Assembly: GCA_958496175.1 (NCBI GenBank) | Contig: OY292275.1 | Location: 42,919,701 to 42,983,700, forward strand | Direction: 5' to 3' | Source: Sisyra terminalis | Lineage: Eukaryota > Arthropoda > Insecta > Neuroptera > Sisyridae | Length of the DNA: 64,000 bases | In this document: positions 23,176 through 35,156 of the stretch, one piece after another | Layout: each line of letters begins with the position of its first letter | Numbering within the stretch: position 1 is the stretch's first letter | Made by a program: the position numbers and the translations under genes | Notes under the pieces: generated by a model | Told to the model about the DNA's origin: nothing | The model's database searches: none | Seen by the model: only the letters and a program-made list of their open reading frames with translations

Positions 23176-24540
23176 TATACAGTTTTGTAAATTTTAATAT
23201 TTTCTAAACAATTAAATTATTTAAAATCACTCTAAATCCAAAGAATGTGAGTTAACCGTGAGCGAACCTATTCTTTTTCTGAAGCTACCAAACCTCAATT
23301 ATCAACTAAAAATTTTTATGCATAAAATTGCATTCACTGCTTTTTCTGTTTCAAATAAATTGTTATTATAACACATAAATTCTATATTTAACATTTACAA
23401 ATTATCCTTAAAGTATTATTTTTAAAAGGAAAAACCTTTATTTTCATCATTTATTTACGTTAACATTTAGTTAAATGTCATATTATTTCATAAGTCAATG
23501 TCAAGTTCATCATAAAGACATAAAAAATTTTAAAATTTTAGCTTAACTTTCTTTTTTTATTAAAAGGTTATTTACGTGTAATTTTAATACTTTCTGCATT
23601 TTCCTATAAGTAATAATTCACGAGCTTTTCATATAGCCAATTTTGGGAAGCTCAGCTTTAAATATTAACATGTAAAATAGTTCGATCGATTCTTTTTATA
23701 TACCAACACGGAACCGGAGCACCCATAAAAGCTGGCCCGTATCTTATATGGTCTATAGGTGGGATACATCCGACATTAATTTAATAATGAGCTACCATCA
23801 ATTTTGTAGTTATTTAGACATATTTGGTACGTCCGTAAACTGTATCATTTGTATCAGCGGAAAAGCATACGTCGCAATCAATGATTCGAGTGGGTCATGG
23901 AGGGTGTAGCTTTAGGGTTGGGTGGGTGGAAAATTGGTGGTAAGTCAGTTTGCGCGTGTGGCTATGGTGGAGAGTGGTTTTTATATGTCCTCTAAAATTT
24001 TATGTTTGCATAAAAATTTCATGTATTGTTAAGGTAAATGTAGAGCAGATGTGTTTATGACAGAATCGTTGAGAAAATAAATCATTCACAAAGAAGATAT
24101 CTTCATACGATCTGTGCTTGATTTTAGTGCCTATATGAGTACTCTTATGTGTGGGCATGGATAATTAATTTGCCTATTGCATTACGAGCTTTTGATGTTT
24201 AATCCTAATCGGATTTTCATTTCAAACCTTGATAAATCTAGATGTAATCACACCATTGTATCAGATCTATTTCATTAGGAAACTATTTCAAATATTTGTG
24301 TCTATCAGTTGTGCGATATTCGATTTTTTTTTAAAATTTGGGAAATTTGATGTCCATATAATAAAGTATATACCAAAAAATATTAATGCTAGAAACATGA
24401 TTTATATTCATTAGAAATATGGAAGTTAAACTTTATAATAAGCTAGAGAAAACCAGTTAAAGATTAAAAACTTTTCACTTAAGCTTACTAGCCAAAAAAT
24501 GCAAGTATTTATTATTAAACTAGAGCAGTATTCATGTTTT
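23176..24540. other. No gene recognised
   Basis: Positions 23820-23990 are less AT-rich and contain a G-rich patch (around 23895-23945), which could be a conserved non-coding segment. Nothing more can be said. Confidence 0.35.
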
Positions 24541-24892
24541 GATTTTTCACAAAATTCTTCAAATTTTAAGGGTAGTTTTTTATGATGCCAATTGAAAGTA
24601 GAAGTCCACACGACTGTCCTGTGCAAATTTTTTCGAAAATAAACCAGAAATAATGGGCGAATTCCTCCGTAAAAAAACCCAAAATCACATCAACTTCAAG
24701 TGTTTGGAATGTCGTTGAATAAGGGATCATTTACAGAAAACCCACAAATTTGGGTCCGTGGCAATGTCTCCAACTTTATTATAGTAAAAGATGTCGAATT
24801 TGAAACAAAAAAAAATTACGCCAAAAAAAACCATCGTCGATTTTTTACGAAAATTGTGAAATTTTAAGGGTGGTTTTTTATGATGCCAAGTG
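24541..24892 (+). repeat. Direct repeat pair about 297 bp apart
   Basis: An approximately 54-bp segment (24543-24596), including aaattttaagggtagttttt and tatgatgccaa, recurs at 24839-24892 in the same orientation with a few differences. The first copy follows cacaaaattcttc and the second acgaaaattgtg. Possibly a partial tandem duplication or the ends of an element. Confidence 0.55.
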
Positions 24893-24912
24893 ATATTACA
24901 AGTGACTGTATC

Positions 24913-25470
24913 ACTGAATATTAGTGTCCGATGGAGCTTTTGGTTTCGGCTGTTGCTAAGCCGAAACTACGACCGAAACCGAAATTGCATTCGCGAGATA
25001 AATATGTTGGAAAATTATTGTATTTCACTTTAAATATTTAATTCTTCAATTTTAAATAATGGCTATTATCATTTGGCTTTTAAGATATAAGAAAGAGTGT
25101 TTTCTGTTTTGTGTCCTTAAACATATGAAGTAAAAAGTTATTTTGTTTTGTATTTTTTCTTTTATTTTATGTTATTTGTTACTAATATTCAAAAGAAATA
25201 TTTGTTACATTTCTGTCTTATCAACCCCCTTCTTTTAGCACAAACAATTGGTTTGAATTAAGAAGTGATAATAATATGTTATGTTAATGATTAGTTACTA
25301 ATAAATATCTTAAGGATTTAAAAGTAAAGACCGACTTATTATGATAAGCTTTTTTTTTCAAAAACATGGCCTTATTTGTACGTTTCAGTTTTGGATTCTA
25401 CCGAAACTATGACTGATGCCGAAATTCAGTTTCGGCTGTAAAACTAGTTTCGGTCGGATACTACTGAGTA
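24913..25470. mobile_element. hAT-like element with CCGAAAC-rich ends
   Basis: Left end agtgtccga (24923-24931) is mirrored by tcggatact (25454-25462). Both subterminal regions are rich in CCGAAAC/GTTTCGG motifs. The flanks actgaata (24913-24920) and actgagta (25463-25470) match at seven of eight positions, suggesting an aged 8-bp target duplication with two stray bases on the left. Related copies lie at 47223-47506 and 18733-18865. No transposase is present. Confidence 0.6.
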
Positions 25471-25621
25471 TAGATACATGGAGTTCGAAAGTAATGATAG
25501 AAAATGGCTTCAATTTGAGGTCCAGAACCGGTAGAGCGCGTTTGATTCTTTACGCGGGAAGTGTTATTGTTGTTAAAAATTGTGAATTAAATTTTTTTCA
25601 CAACAGGAAATGTATCAATAT

Positions 25622-25735
25622 ATGGCGCCGCTACAAGAGTGTTTAGAGTACTAATTTATGTTACCTTAGTTACCTTACATAAGTTTCGATTTAAGTTAGT
25701 ACTGAAAACATACTAATGGCGGCGCCACATCTAAA
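25622..25735. repeat. GGCGCCGC inverted repeat
   Basis: The stretch tatggcgccgct near 25621-25632 and atggcggcgccac near 25718-25730 are inverted around a segment with mirrored tagtact/agtact motifs. This is a GC-rich island in very AT-rich DNA, and may be a tiny foldback element. Confidence 0.4.
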
Positions 25736-25740
25736 CATAT

Positions 25741-26672
25741 TTTCCTTCATGCATTGCAAGATTGGGATACCTTATGAAAACCGTACACACTTTCTGAATT
25801 CTTGCGTTGTTAGTGACTGAAAAGAGAACTATAATCAGGATCTGTTATTATGTACATGAATATTATGAAAAAGCCTATATCGTTTGGACTCTTTACATCT
25901 TTACTCCATGGCCTGTATCATCAAACAATGTCTACCTAAATTTTTTTAATATGAAAAATTGCCAAGAAAAGAAGCAATCCGAATAATGTTAATTTGTGGA
26001 AAGATAAATGGTTTTCTGTGAAAAATTTAAGTTTATCTTTGCAACATTCCCGGCATATTTGAGATCTTTCCGCATATATGTATTGTCTCAATTTGTTGAT
26101 TGCTGAACCGTTACTTGTTAAAGTTGCGATTTAAAACTGGTTTTTAGTTAGCGACGTTTTATAAATTGCTTCTGGAATTGGACGAGGTGAAGCACATTTT
26201 GAGGCCACTGAACCACACGAGGCATTCAGCGACAAATACATACATTACACTAGTAATAGTTGAATATAAACTATATAAATTACAGATATTGATTCAATAT
26301 AATTTCATAAACACAAACTTTCCTCCTTATCGATAGACCGAATTACTTTGAGATATGATCCCGTCAGTTTTCAATACAAATACACACATGCATGTATAGG
26401 AAACTAACATATAATTTGATAGGAAACGACTTCTACCCGCCGCCGTATTATACACGAATAATGCACGTTATCAAAGTTTTGTAAAAGGAAAAATGGGTTA
26501 ATGCAGTTCATTGTTATTTAAATTTTCTCGGATTTCCTATTTTTCAAATTGCATAACTCAGACTCGAGCATAAAGTTCGTTTTGTGCGAGTTTAAGAAAA
26601 GGCAAACAAAATGTTTTTTGTTGTTTGAATTAATTTAGAATGGAAAAAAATATTGTTAGGGTAAAAAGGTTA
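25741..26672. other. No gene recognised
   Basis: Nothing identifiable. It lies directly upstream of the splice-like signal at 26685. Confidence 0.35.
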
Positions 26673-26674
26673 TC

Positions 26675-26751
26675 ACTGATTTCTCAATGTTTTTTCTTTT
26701 TTTTGTAGGTAAGTTTGCTGCTGCAGTATTTGCCATGATTGATTCGTAAGT
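26675..26751 (+). promoter_or_regulatory. Recursive splice site or 37-nt microexon
   Basis: A branch-point-like ctgat (26677-26681 region) and a nearly pure polypyrimidine run end in TAG at 26706-26708, directly followed by GTAAGT (26709-26714). This juxtaposition of a strong acceptor and a perfect donor is the signature of recursive splice sites in long insect introns. A second GTAAGT starts at 26746, so 26709-26745 could also be used as an exon of 37 nt. It is open in only one frame, giving KFAAAVFAMID between split codons. The strand implied is plus. No other exon is recognised within the window, which suits a very long intron. Confidence 0.55.
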
Positions 26752-26851
26752 TGGTATTTCACATAATCGGTGACCATATTTATCTTATGTAATTTAAAAA
26801 AAAGTATATTAAGTTTTAAGCTCTTGAAATTTAAACCAAAATTATTTAAAT

Positions 26852-26932
26852 AATTTTTTTTTTTTATAGGAGATTTGTACTGGTTTTGTGACTATAGTAA
26901 ATATATGATTAAATATAGTTATGGCTAATAAA
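26852..26932 (+). promoter_or_regulatory. Second acceptor-like site with downstream AATAAA
   Basis: A run of about 13 T ends in ATAG at 26870, about 125 nt after the donor at 26746. If the 37-nt segment is spliced here, the open frame continues for a few codons (RFVLVL) to a TGA, and an AATAAA follows at 26927-26932. This would make a tiny terminal exon. Purely a sequence-signal observation; T-rich acceptor-like runs are not rare in DNA of this composition. Confidence 0.25.
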
Positions 26933-28261
26933 CGTAGATAATAATGGACCAAAATTATAGTACTAAATGATCACAATATACATATATGTACTAAAGTGTA
27001 TACTTTAATGCAAACTTTGCATTGCAAAGTTTTATTGTTATTCCACACTCTAAACTTTTCTTGGGTAGTTATTTTAAAAAAAAAACATAGCGTTTTTCTT
27101 TAATTTACATATCAACGTTCATAAGGGAAAACAGATGTTATGGGGGTAGAAAATATCTGTGTAACTATAACATACATACAATTTTAAGAACAGCAATTTC
27201 TCTGAATATTAGGGGTAAATAAAATTTTTATTTCTCCAGATTTTTTTATTTCTGTTTATTTATTTTTCTTCAGTCATTTTTTTACTACTAGGGCATTAAT
27301 GACGTAGGGTATCAAGGGAAGATGCTTATATTTTGTTGTACATATGAATTTCTTTTAGGAAAAATCAAAGAGATACAGTATAGAGTGCTCATGTCGTAGG
27401 TGTGCCAAAAAGTAATTTTGTTTTTAAACCTATGGTCTTTCAATTGCCATTTATCTGCTTGTAAGTTATTTCAAAGTGGTCATAAAGATATTTTATGATT
27501 AGAGTGACTTAATTAACAAAAAAATTACATATTTTTTTTTATTCCGAAATCTATATTGAAATGGTAAGATCAAAAACCCGTAGGTTTTTAACTAATTCGG
27601 TATTGTATGCTCTTCTAGTTTCACAGGATAGCAACGCAAACTTGTTATAAAAAACATTTTCAATGTTTATCTAAGCGCATTAGAAGTTCATTAATGCCAA
27701 ATAATTCTTTTTAAATTAAGTTCGATAATTTTCAGTTCTCCAGCTAATACTAACGAAAAATAACAAAACATTCAACCAATAAGATGTTAAGGGATAAAGT
27801 GATACCCAGTACAAATTAGATAGTCAAAAATCTGATAAATATTCCTAATCAATCTTGGTCGATCAACTTAACACCGGAATGTGTCCAAAAACTGTCAACT
27901 GCCAAGAAAATTCTATTCTACAGCACGGGAATGCAAAATTCCTTTGCAGAAGAAAAGCCCTGGAAAAAAAATAATAAATTAAGGGGAGTGATATTGCTGT
28001 ACCCAATAAAATAGTCCAATATGTATTTATTTCAATCGTTATATCATTAACTAGGTGGTGAAAAAATTAAAAGCTTAAGTGATGTTCAAAATTTAATTTT
28101 TTGGTATTTTCCCTAGTAATCAATTAATTTTTACTAATTTAGGATTAAAAATTTGCATGCTAGATGTGAAAATGATTTACCCTTCACCCAGGAGTAGCCT
28201 GTCTTGGAAACTTGTGGGGAGAAGCTAATCATTGTTGGAACTCCCAGGACATTATTTAATA
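26933..28261. other. No gene recognised
   Basis: AT-rich; nothing identifiable. Confidence 0.35.
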
Positions 28262-28496
28262 GGTCCGCGACCATCGGCGTTTCAAGCGACGTAGAGGGTT
28301 ATTTAGATGGGATGTAGAGGAAAGGATTAGAGCATAGCGATTTGGGTGGTTGTGAAATTTTTGGAAACGATCTTTAATTAGGTTATTGACGAATGGAATT
28401 TTAAGGATCTTGTGAATGAGAGTATTTTTAACATAGGATTGGATACGTTGAATTTTTGAAGGCTATGCACAACCACAACACTACTCCATAGGTCCT
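28262..28496 (-). pseudogene. Jockey-like LINE reverse transcriptase C-terminal relic
   Basis: Minus-strand translation contains, in order, an IQRIQSYV-like piece, KILKIPFVNNLIKDRFQKF, HNHPN and a basic PLRRLKRRW end. This order (conserved Gln-rich helix, I.IPFV...I....KFH..HPN, LKRRW) is typical of the C-terminal part of Jockey-clade reverse transcriptases. Stops and at least one frame change occur upstream near 28470. There is no start codon, no endonuclease and no palm domain, so this is a fragment. Confidence 0.65.
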
Positions 28497-31400
28497 AATA
28501 GAACCTAAATTATTTGAAAATTAACATTGTAATTGTCTTATTAGTTATATTTCACAACTTTTGCTGTTTTGAGTTTAATCGCTATTCTTAATTACTGGCA
28601 GGTGATTTTTATAGTTATTTAAAATTAATAAAAACCAAAAAATGTATTTAAGATATTTGAAAATAAAATCACGGCTTCGGTGTTGCCCAAACTTAAGAAG
28701 AAATTTGGTGCTATTTTATATTTTATTGGCCAGGTGTATTAAATTTACTTATTATTTCTATTAAATGATTATTCTATGATTAATGCGTTTAAAATCAACG
28801 AAGTATTATCTTTCCAAATAATGCCTTGTAAAAACATTAAGAAATACACAGACTTCAATTGGTTTGTTTCCGAGGATAATTGAGGATACTCTATAATTGT
28901 AATAATTACTACTGTTTTTTTTTTAATTTTTCGCGACTTTTTATAGTTTATTCCTGCGATTCTCCAAGCGATCATAAATAACAATTCTATAAATAACAGT
29001 ATAAATCCAATTCTGTAAATATTTTCAAACTTAGTCACTGAAAGTTGCCACTTTTGTAATGTATGCGCTAGTATAGTGAAAAACGCAAATACAAACATAC
29101 AAATGTCGGAAATGAGGCAATGACATATAAAAAGCAACAAAAAAAACAACTTAGCAAAACGACATTTTCCCAGCAGAAAACGGGCGTTTTGAAAATAATA
29201 TGTTTAAATATGTAACTAATTCGCTATTTACTTTTTTGACATACAAGCAACTATGTTGTGTTTTGTTGCAATAAACAAAAAAAATAAATAAAAAACGAAA
29301 TGGTAAAAAATCTTTTTCCCATTTCCATCTATTTATATGCAAATATACATTCACTTCGTCTTAGCAAGAGGAGCTTTTTATTCGCTACAACAAACTTGTA
29401 AATGTAAACAAAAACTTTTCGGTTGGATGATAGTGAAACTTTCAAATTTTAAAACAGCAATATTTTAAACGTTTATGGTTCACGAACTTGATGAGCATAT
29501 TTTTCTAAAACGGAATAAATAGCACTTGAGCGAAGATTGTGACATTCTGGCGAATGCACAAACTTTAAAAGCTAACAAAACGTGTCTTTTAACGTAACGA
29601 AATTTTCGTCTTCAATGCAATTTGCTTCAAATAAACATCAAATAACTTTTACTTTATTTTCAGTAAAATTTTGAATTTTTTGTAAGAATTTCATGCTACT
29701 TCTTAGATTTATGATACCTACAGTGGCTACAAAGAGTTAATAACCAATATTCATTGACATAGTTCTCCAAAATGGAGTTGGTGTATAAAAAGCTGATTCG
29801 ACAATACTGTATACATCCAATAGCAACTGTGATTAATTCTATGCAAAATTATCCAAAATTTTATGTTAATTAATGTATAGTAAGTCTCATCGGACAATTT
29901 TTCGCGAATTTTTTTTAAGACTTTTCACAGGAAGTGTTAAATATTTGGAAAGGGGATAATGTATGGGGGTGACACTTCTTAGGTCCCTCATCTTTGGATT
30001 ACTACTACAAATCGATAAAAATCAATTGATTTTCGAGCAATAATATCTGGAGGTCACATTATGGACTTAAATAATGAATTTTCAATTTTCTTAACTATTT
30101 TCAAAACGTAGCGGTTGGAAATCCGATGAAGCAACATTAGACAGGTCTAATGTCTCAAACAATATTTTCTTGTTCATTTCATAAAATTTTTCAAACGTTT
30201 TTCTTCTGTAGGGAAGTTTTGTATTACCATGTTGCCGAATAACAACAATTTTCTATTGATGGTTACTGAGAACTTTTGGTTACTTGGAAGGTTGAAGATT
30301 GGTTAGAAGTATTTACCAGTTCCTTGATTTACTTCCTCGTCCTTTCTTAACTCAAAATTATCTTTGATTAACCAATATAATCTTTAAAAACCACATTAAG
30401 CATTTATATACATTTAATGCACGTGGATAAATATCAAAAATGTTTTTGGGATCTACTTTGCTTTACTTGCTATTCGAAACTCTATTTTTTAAAAATTTTA
30501 TTGGTAATATTTTATTTCTTGTAACTATGGCCCAATTTGCTGGCGGTGAGAAAGGCTTTTGAAGGACCTCTAAAGGACCTTCCCGAAGAACTCCCAGAGG
30601 AGTCCCTTTTTGTTTGGATAAGCATGGCACATCCATTAGTTCATCTAATGTCCTCCATTTGTCCTATTGCAAAATTCGAAGAGCATACAATAATGAATTT
30701 GAATTACTTTTGATATTTAAGAAACAATTTCTATATGGATTGCTAAGCAATAAATATTTTAAAAATTTTCCTATTTACATAACATATCATTTTAACCATA
30801 AAATGTTTTCAATACGGTCTTGAAATAATGTGTGAGCTAAATATTTGCTAATTGAATGTTTATATTTTTAAAACATTACTTTCAAATCTTTCTTACAAAC
30901 GAAAAACTGCATTTAACTAAGAAAAAGCTGACATTTTTGGTGGTTACTAGGTTGTCAATACAACAAAATGGCATCACAAATGACAACAAATGAGAATCTA
31001 TGGTAATTTAGATCAAATTTCTATGGGCCAGAATTTTCACTCATGGATAAGTAAACCATATCCTTAAGATAGCTTTTTAATAGATAAAAATTAATATCAT
31101 TATTTAGATGTAAAAATAACGACCCTTAAGTGTTATAAACTTAAAAATATAGTACCTAACATAAGTAAGCAGTACTTCATTTTCATGAAAGATATGATTA
31201 TAATTATCTAACTCACAAATCATTGTTGATGAAATATCGGTTACCATATTTGTGGTTAATACCCTTATACAATAAAGTATTTTTTGCAAAGAAAATTTTG
31301 CATAGAATTTCATAAACTAGATTTCAATGGGAAAATCATTTGAAAACTTGTTTTTAATGTGAATGAATTCATTAAAGATTACTTCATTACGATCGCTGCA

Positions 31401-32446
31401 AATAAATCAGCGGATTTATAGGGTTTGAAAATAAGCTGAAACAAATGCGCCAATTAATCAATTAAAATAATTCAAACGACACAAATGAAATAATTGAAGA
31501 TTATTGTTGAAAACATTTCAAATTGGCAATATTAACACCAAAACAATCCGACTAAATCACATAATCCAAGCCAACCATATCATTAGCCGTTTCTCCCGGA
31601 ACGACTGTCTTCAATAGATGTTATTCGAAATTAATTTTCATTGGTGCAATTCAAATTAAATTCTAATCATTCTGCACACATTCACATAACACTACACAAA
31701 AGATAAGTAATTGAATCCCAAATGTTTTCTTCCATTAAAATTTCATTGCGATCACATAAATACTCCAGATAAGAATATAGGAACTATGTACACAGTTGGC
31801 GTGGGTTGGAAAGGGTTGAAATATAAGTGTCAGATCTTATTTCCCCGTTCACTTTAGTTTTACGAACAATAGACGCGATTCATTTGTCATGACTTAGTCA
31901 AGAGGCTTCTCAAGTAGATCTTAGTGCGTCTTCACGCCATACTTGATGTACGAATGTTGAGACATTTCCAAGTGGTCTCTTAAAAATGTGCTATATTTAT
32001 GTTTTGTGTCTTGTCGGATTAAAATACTGTTGTTCAAATTAGACGAATTAAATTTTTTTTTCGACCAACTTCACCAACCATCAATGTCTTCAACAAATTA
32101 AATTGTTGTTTTCAATTACAAATGACAGTGATGGTTTTCGTCGACGATGTAATTACTTTTTTCCATTTAACATTTTTATCACTTTTAAAAGCTTTTAATT
32201 GAAAATTTTAATTCATAATATAAAAGCAATAATAAATTTAGTATTTTAATCTTCCGCACAACTGCCTTGTCTGTTCCAACGATGGGCAACCTCCAGCCCA
32301 CGTGAGGATCCAACTCGGGCGTCTAAAAGCTTTTAAAAATAAGCTGCTTTTTTGGCCATCCCATGTAAAGAAAAATAATCTGTACCATTTTCCATCATTA
32401 TCCAGTTCTAGCGACAATTATAATTCTCCAAAAAATTGTGTATAAA
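28497..32446. other. Long stretch without recognised genes
   Basis: It includes the longest open frame of the window (28769-29149, minus, 126 codons), which is hydrophobic with several membrane-like runs but matches no family I know. A frame of this length is about what chance would give once in a window of this size and composition. The frames at 29151-29354, 30614-30823 and 31104-31313 are likewise unrecognised. No repeat family was noticed. Confidence 0.35.
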
Positions 32447-32620
32447 GCCTACTAATGACCGAGTGGTCTAGGTGACCGCTTCAAAACTGGTAGAGCTTGA
32501 ATTTGATCCTCCCGTACCGAGCGAATTTTTGATATTTTTCGACTATTGGTTCTTATTAACCCTAGAGTCGCTAAAGACCTTAGTAGTTATAAAGTAACGG
32601 TAAATAATAGTTAAAAAAAT
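32447..32620 (+). mobile_element. tRNA-derived SINE, copy 4 (near full length)
   Basis: Head gcctactaatgaccgagtgg, with an A-box-like gaccgagtggtc (32457-32468), the ctggtaga spacer, a diverged B-box region near 32495-32508, the body with atttttgatatttttcga, the conserved taaccctagagtcgctaaag (32560-32579), then ccttagtagttataaagtaa and an A-rich end. Confidence 0.8.
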
Positions 32621-34198
32621 GTTCAAAAACTCAAAGAATTTTATTCAAAATTTGGAGAACTTTCAAGAATTCAAGAAGAAAGTTTGTTTTCATTTATTTA
32701 ATTTTCACCCTTTTCCATCACTGAAACCGAAAATATTCCAGAAAAGTTTCATATGGAAGTTTTGGATCTCAAAGAAGGAACATATTAATTAGAAATATTT
32801 AACTTGGCTCCTTTTCAGGAATTTTATAGAAATCTGCCGGTTGAAGAATTTCAGAATTTGGTAGGTAATGCAAAGTGCATTTAGTTCTTATTTGACTCAT
32901 TTTATCCTTCTAAACAGCTCATCTCGAAAATGAAGTTTCTAAACTCAAAATACAGAACTTCAATAAGTAACGGAGAAGGTTTTGGAAAGCAATTTACGTT
33001 TAAGCACTACACAGATCGAACCAGACATTGAATTGCTATTGAAATCTATACAGCTTCAGAGGTAGCATTAATTAAAATTTGTTTTCTTTTGAACTTATTA
33101 TTTGATAGATAATACTTTCCAATTTCATTGTAATTTATTATAAATGATACGAAAAATGAACCTACTTCTTAATTAACTTTGTTTTTATATTTTCAAAAAA
33201 AAAAATAAATAAATAATATAAGTATCAAAAATTAGTCAATTTTCTACTTCGGCCCGCCTAAGAAAAGTAAACCATAATCTGGTCTTCAACATACCAAAAA
33301 TTGTCCACCCCTAGTCTATACTATGACTGAAGTTTGAAACTTTTTTATTGATGTGTTTTTTAGAAAAATATTAACCAACTTGTTGACCAATCATTAACGT
33401 AAATTAGAAAAAAAAACCTTAAATCGGAAAGATCATATAGTAATACCTGTTGCATGTAATATAGATACACCTAGCTTTACAAAGCAGGCAAATTTTTTTT
33501 CTTTTTTCCCAAAATAACATTCCTAAAAAATTTGTGCCATTCCCAACAATTGATGAATGCAAAAATCTTCCGAAATTCAACAATGGTTTTTTAAAAAAAT
33601 TGTTTCCTCTTCAGTGATACTGCAACAATAGCGGTAGCATTGGATTCCACTGTTTCATGGATGGTAGCGTGTTTTTATCATTTGTTTTTGTTTCCGGTAA
33701 AAATGGAAATATTTCCAAAAGTAAAGGTTTAAATCAACAATCTGAGAACTCTTTTCCTTTGTCTTTAAGGACTTAACGAAACTAAAACGGCTATAAAACT
33801 TATTTTGTATCCAAAAGCGAGCTTTGGGTTTTAATGTTGAAAAAATTTGTTATTTTTATTATAGATGGCCCGAAATTACACAAAACTAAAAAAAGAAAAA
33901 TAATCAATAGTTTTATAATTTTCTGTCGAAATTTGCATATGCTATAGGTAAGCTAAAATCAGTGCATCTGAAAATCTCGAATCCAAACTAATACTAAGTG
34001 AATAATTTAATCTATTAATCGATAATCTAATAGTTAGGTCGAAAAAATGTCAATACCTCCTCTCTTTTGTTCCTTCTCCATTGTTTTGGATTACAATGCA
34101 GATCTTAAATTTCAAAAATGAATTGTGAAATTCCATTCAAATTTTGCTTCAATCGATCGTTGTAAAATAAAATCAACGTAGCCCTCATTAATATTAAG
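32621..34198. other. No gene recognised
   Basis: Nothing identifiable. Confidence 0.35.
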
Positions 34199-34265
34199 CA
34201 GGGATGTCAAATAGGTGGTCCACGGGCCAAATCTGGCCAGCATTGAGAATTTGGTGACCCGCATA
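34199..34265 (+). mobile_element. hAT-type terminal fragment
   Basis: Reads cagggatgtcaaataggtgg, then tccacgggccaaatctggcc. The CAGGGRTGTCAAA...GGCC...GGGCC terminus is a widespread hAT end in animals. No matching opposite end was found nearby, so only one terminus survives or the rest has diverged. Confidence 0.5.
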
Positions 34266-34895
34266 TATGTAGTTGCTAGACATATATAATAATTTAAATA
34301 TTTCATCCTTTTCATAAGAAGGAAAATGTGATACTGTTTTTTATTCGTTTAGATAGAGTAATTCCCCAAGTTCATTAGAATACATTATTTGTAATGTTTA
34401 GTTTAAAACCTTAATTCGAACGAAGAGGTATAACCCATAATTAAATTAGTGTCACTCTTACATAATTTTATATCATTCGTTTAAATTGTCACCAATATTT
34501 ATTAGACTCATTAAATCCTAAATAACTTTTTATATGCTATTTTTAACAATTAAAGTTGAATGAAGAATCAAAGATGACCATTTGATCGATTTTATGTATC
34601 CAGGTTTGAGTAGGATAATTCATGAAATAAAATCTATGAATTTGTGGTCAAAAAATTGTGACAAGGAGAGAGAATCTGAAGTGCATGTACACTGAATCTT
34701 TTTATCTCACATTTTTCTCTCTTATTTTTTATTTTGCATTTAAAATGTTATGTTTTCGTTATACTTTTATATCCAGTGCCAGAATCAAATTTCAATAAAT
34801 GAGATTTTCTCGATAGTGTTACCTTTCGTTATTTATAAATCAATAATGTTCTTGGGAACTTGGATTTAAATAATAAGCCGTTATTTTTCAAAATA

Positions 34896-34938
34896 TCTCA
34901 ACGTTTCGTTGGTATTTATTTCCAACTTCTTCAGGAGA
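34896..34938 (-). ncRNA. Hammerhead-like motif, left arm of second palindrome
   Basis: Mirror image of the motif at 35114-35156 on the minus strand, with the same core, extra base and stem II. Confidence 0.48.
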
Positions 34939-35113
34939 ATTTTTGATGTTAACATCCTCGTTGTAAATACTGGCTTTTTAACAAGATTTTTAACAAGATA
35001 ACCGAGTGAGTACTTATTATTTATTTAATTATTATTATTATTTATTTAAGTTATCTTGTTAAAAATCTTGTTAAAAAGCCAGTATTTACAACGAGGATGT
35101 TAACATCAAAAAT

Positions 35114-35156
35114 TCTCCTGAAGAAGTTGGAAATAAATACCAACGAAACGTTGAGA
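35114..35156 (+). ncRNA. Hammerhead-like motif, right arm of second palindrome
   Basis: Core CUGAAGA (35118-35124), one extra A (35125), stem II gttgg/ccaac (35126-35130 with 35140-35144) with a 9-nt loop, GAAA (35145-35148). Then cgtt, where acgt (35148-35151) is self-complementary, placing U at 35151 and the presumed cleavage-site base at 35152. Stem I pairs tctc (35114-35117) with gaga (35153-35156). The stem III is so minimal that activity might need two molecules. Confidence 0.5.

Noticed and set aside
28769..29149. Longest open frame (126 codons, minus), hydrophobic, receptor-like look
   Set aside because: Given the estimated stop-codon frequency, a frame of this length is expected roughly by chance in such a window. 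It has no recognised motif, and hydrophobicity follows from T-rich codons.
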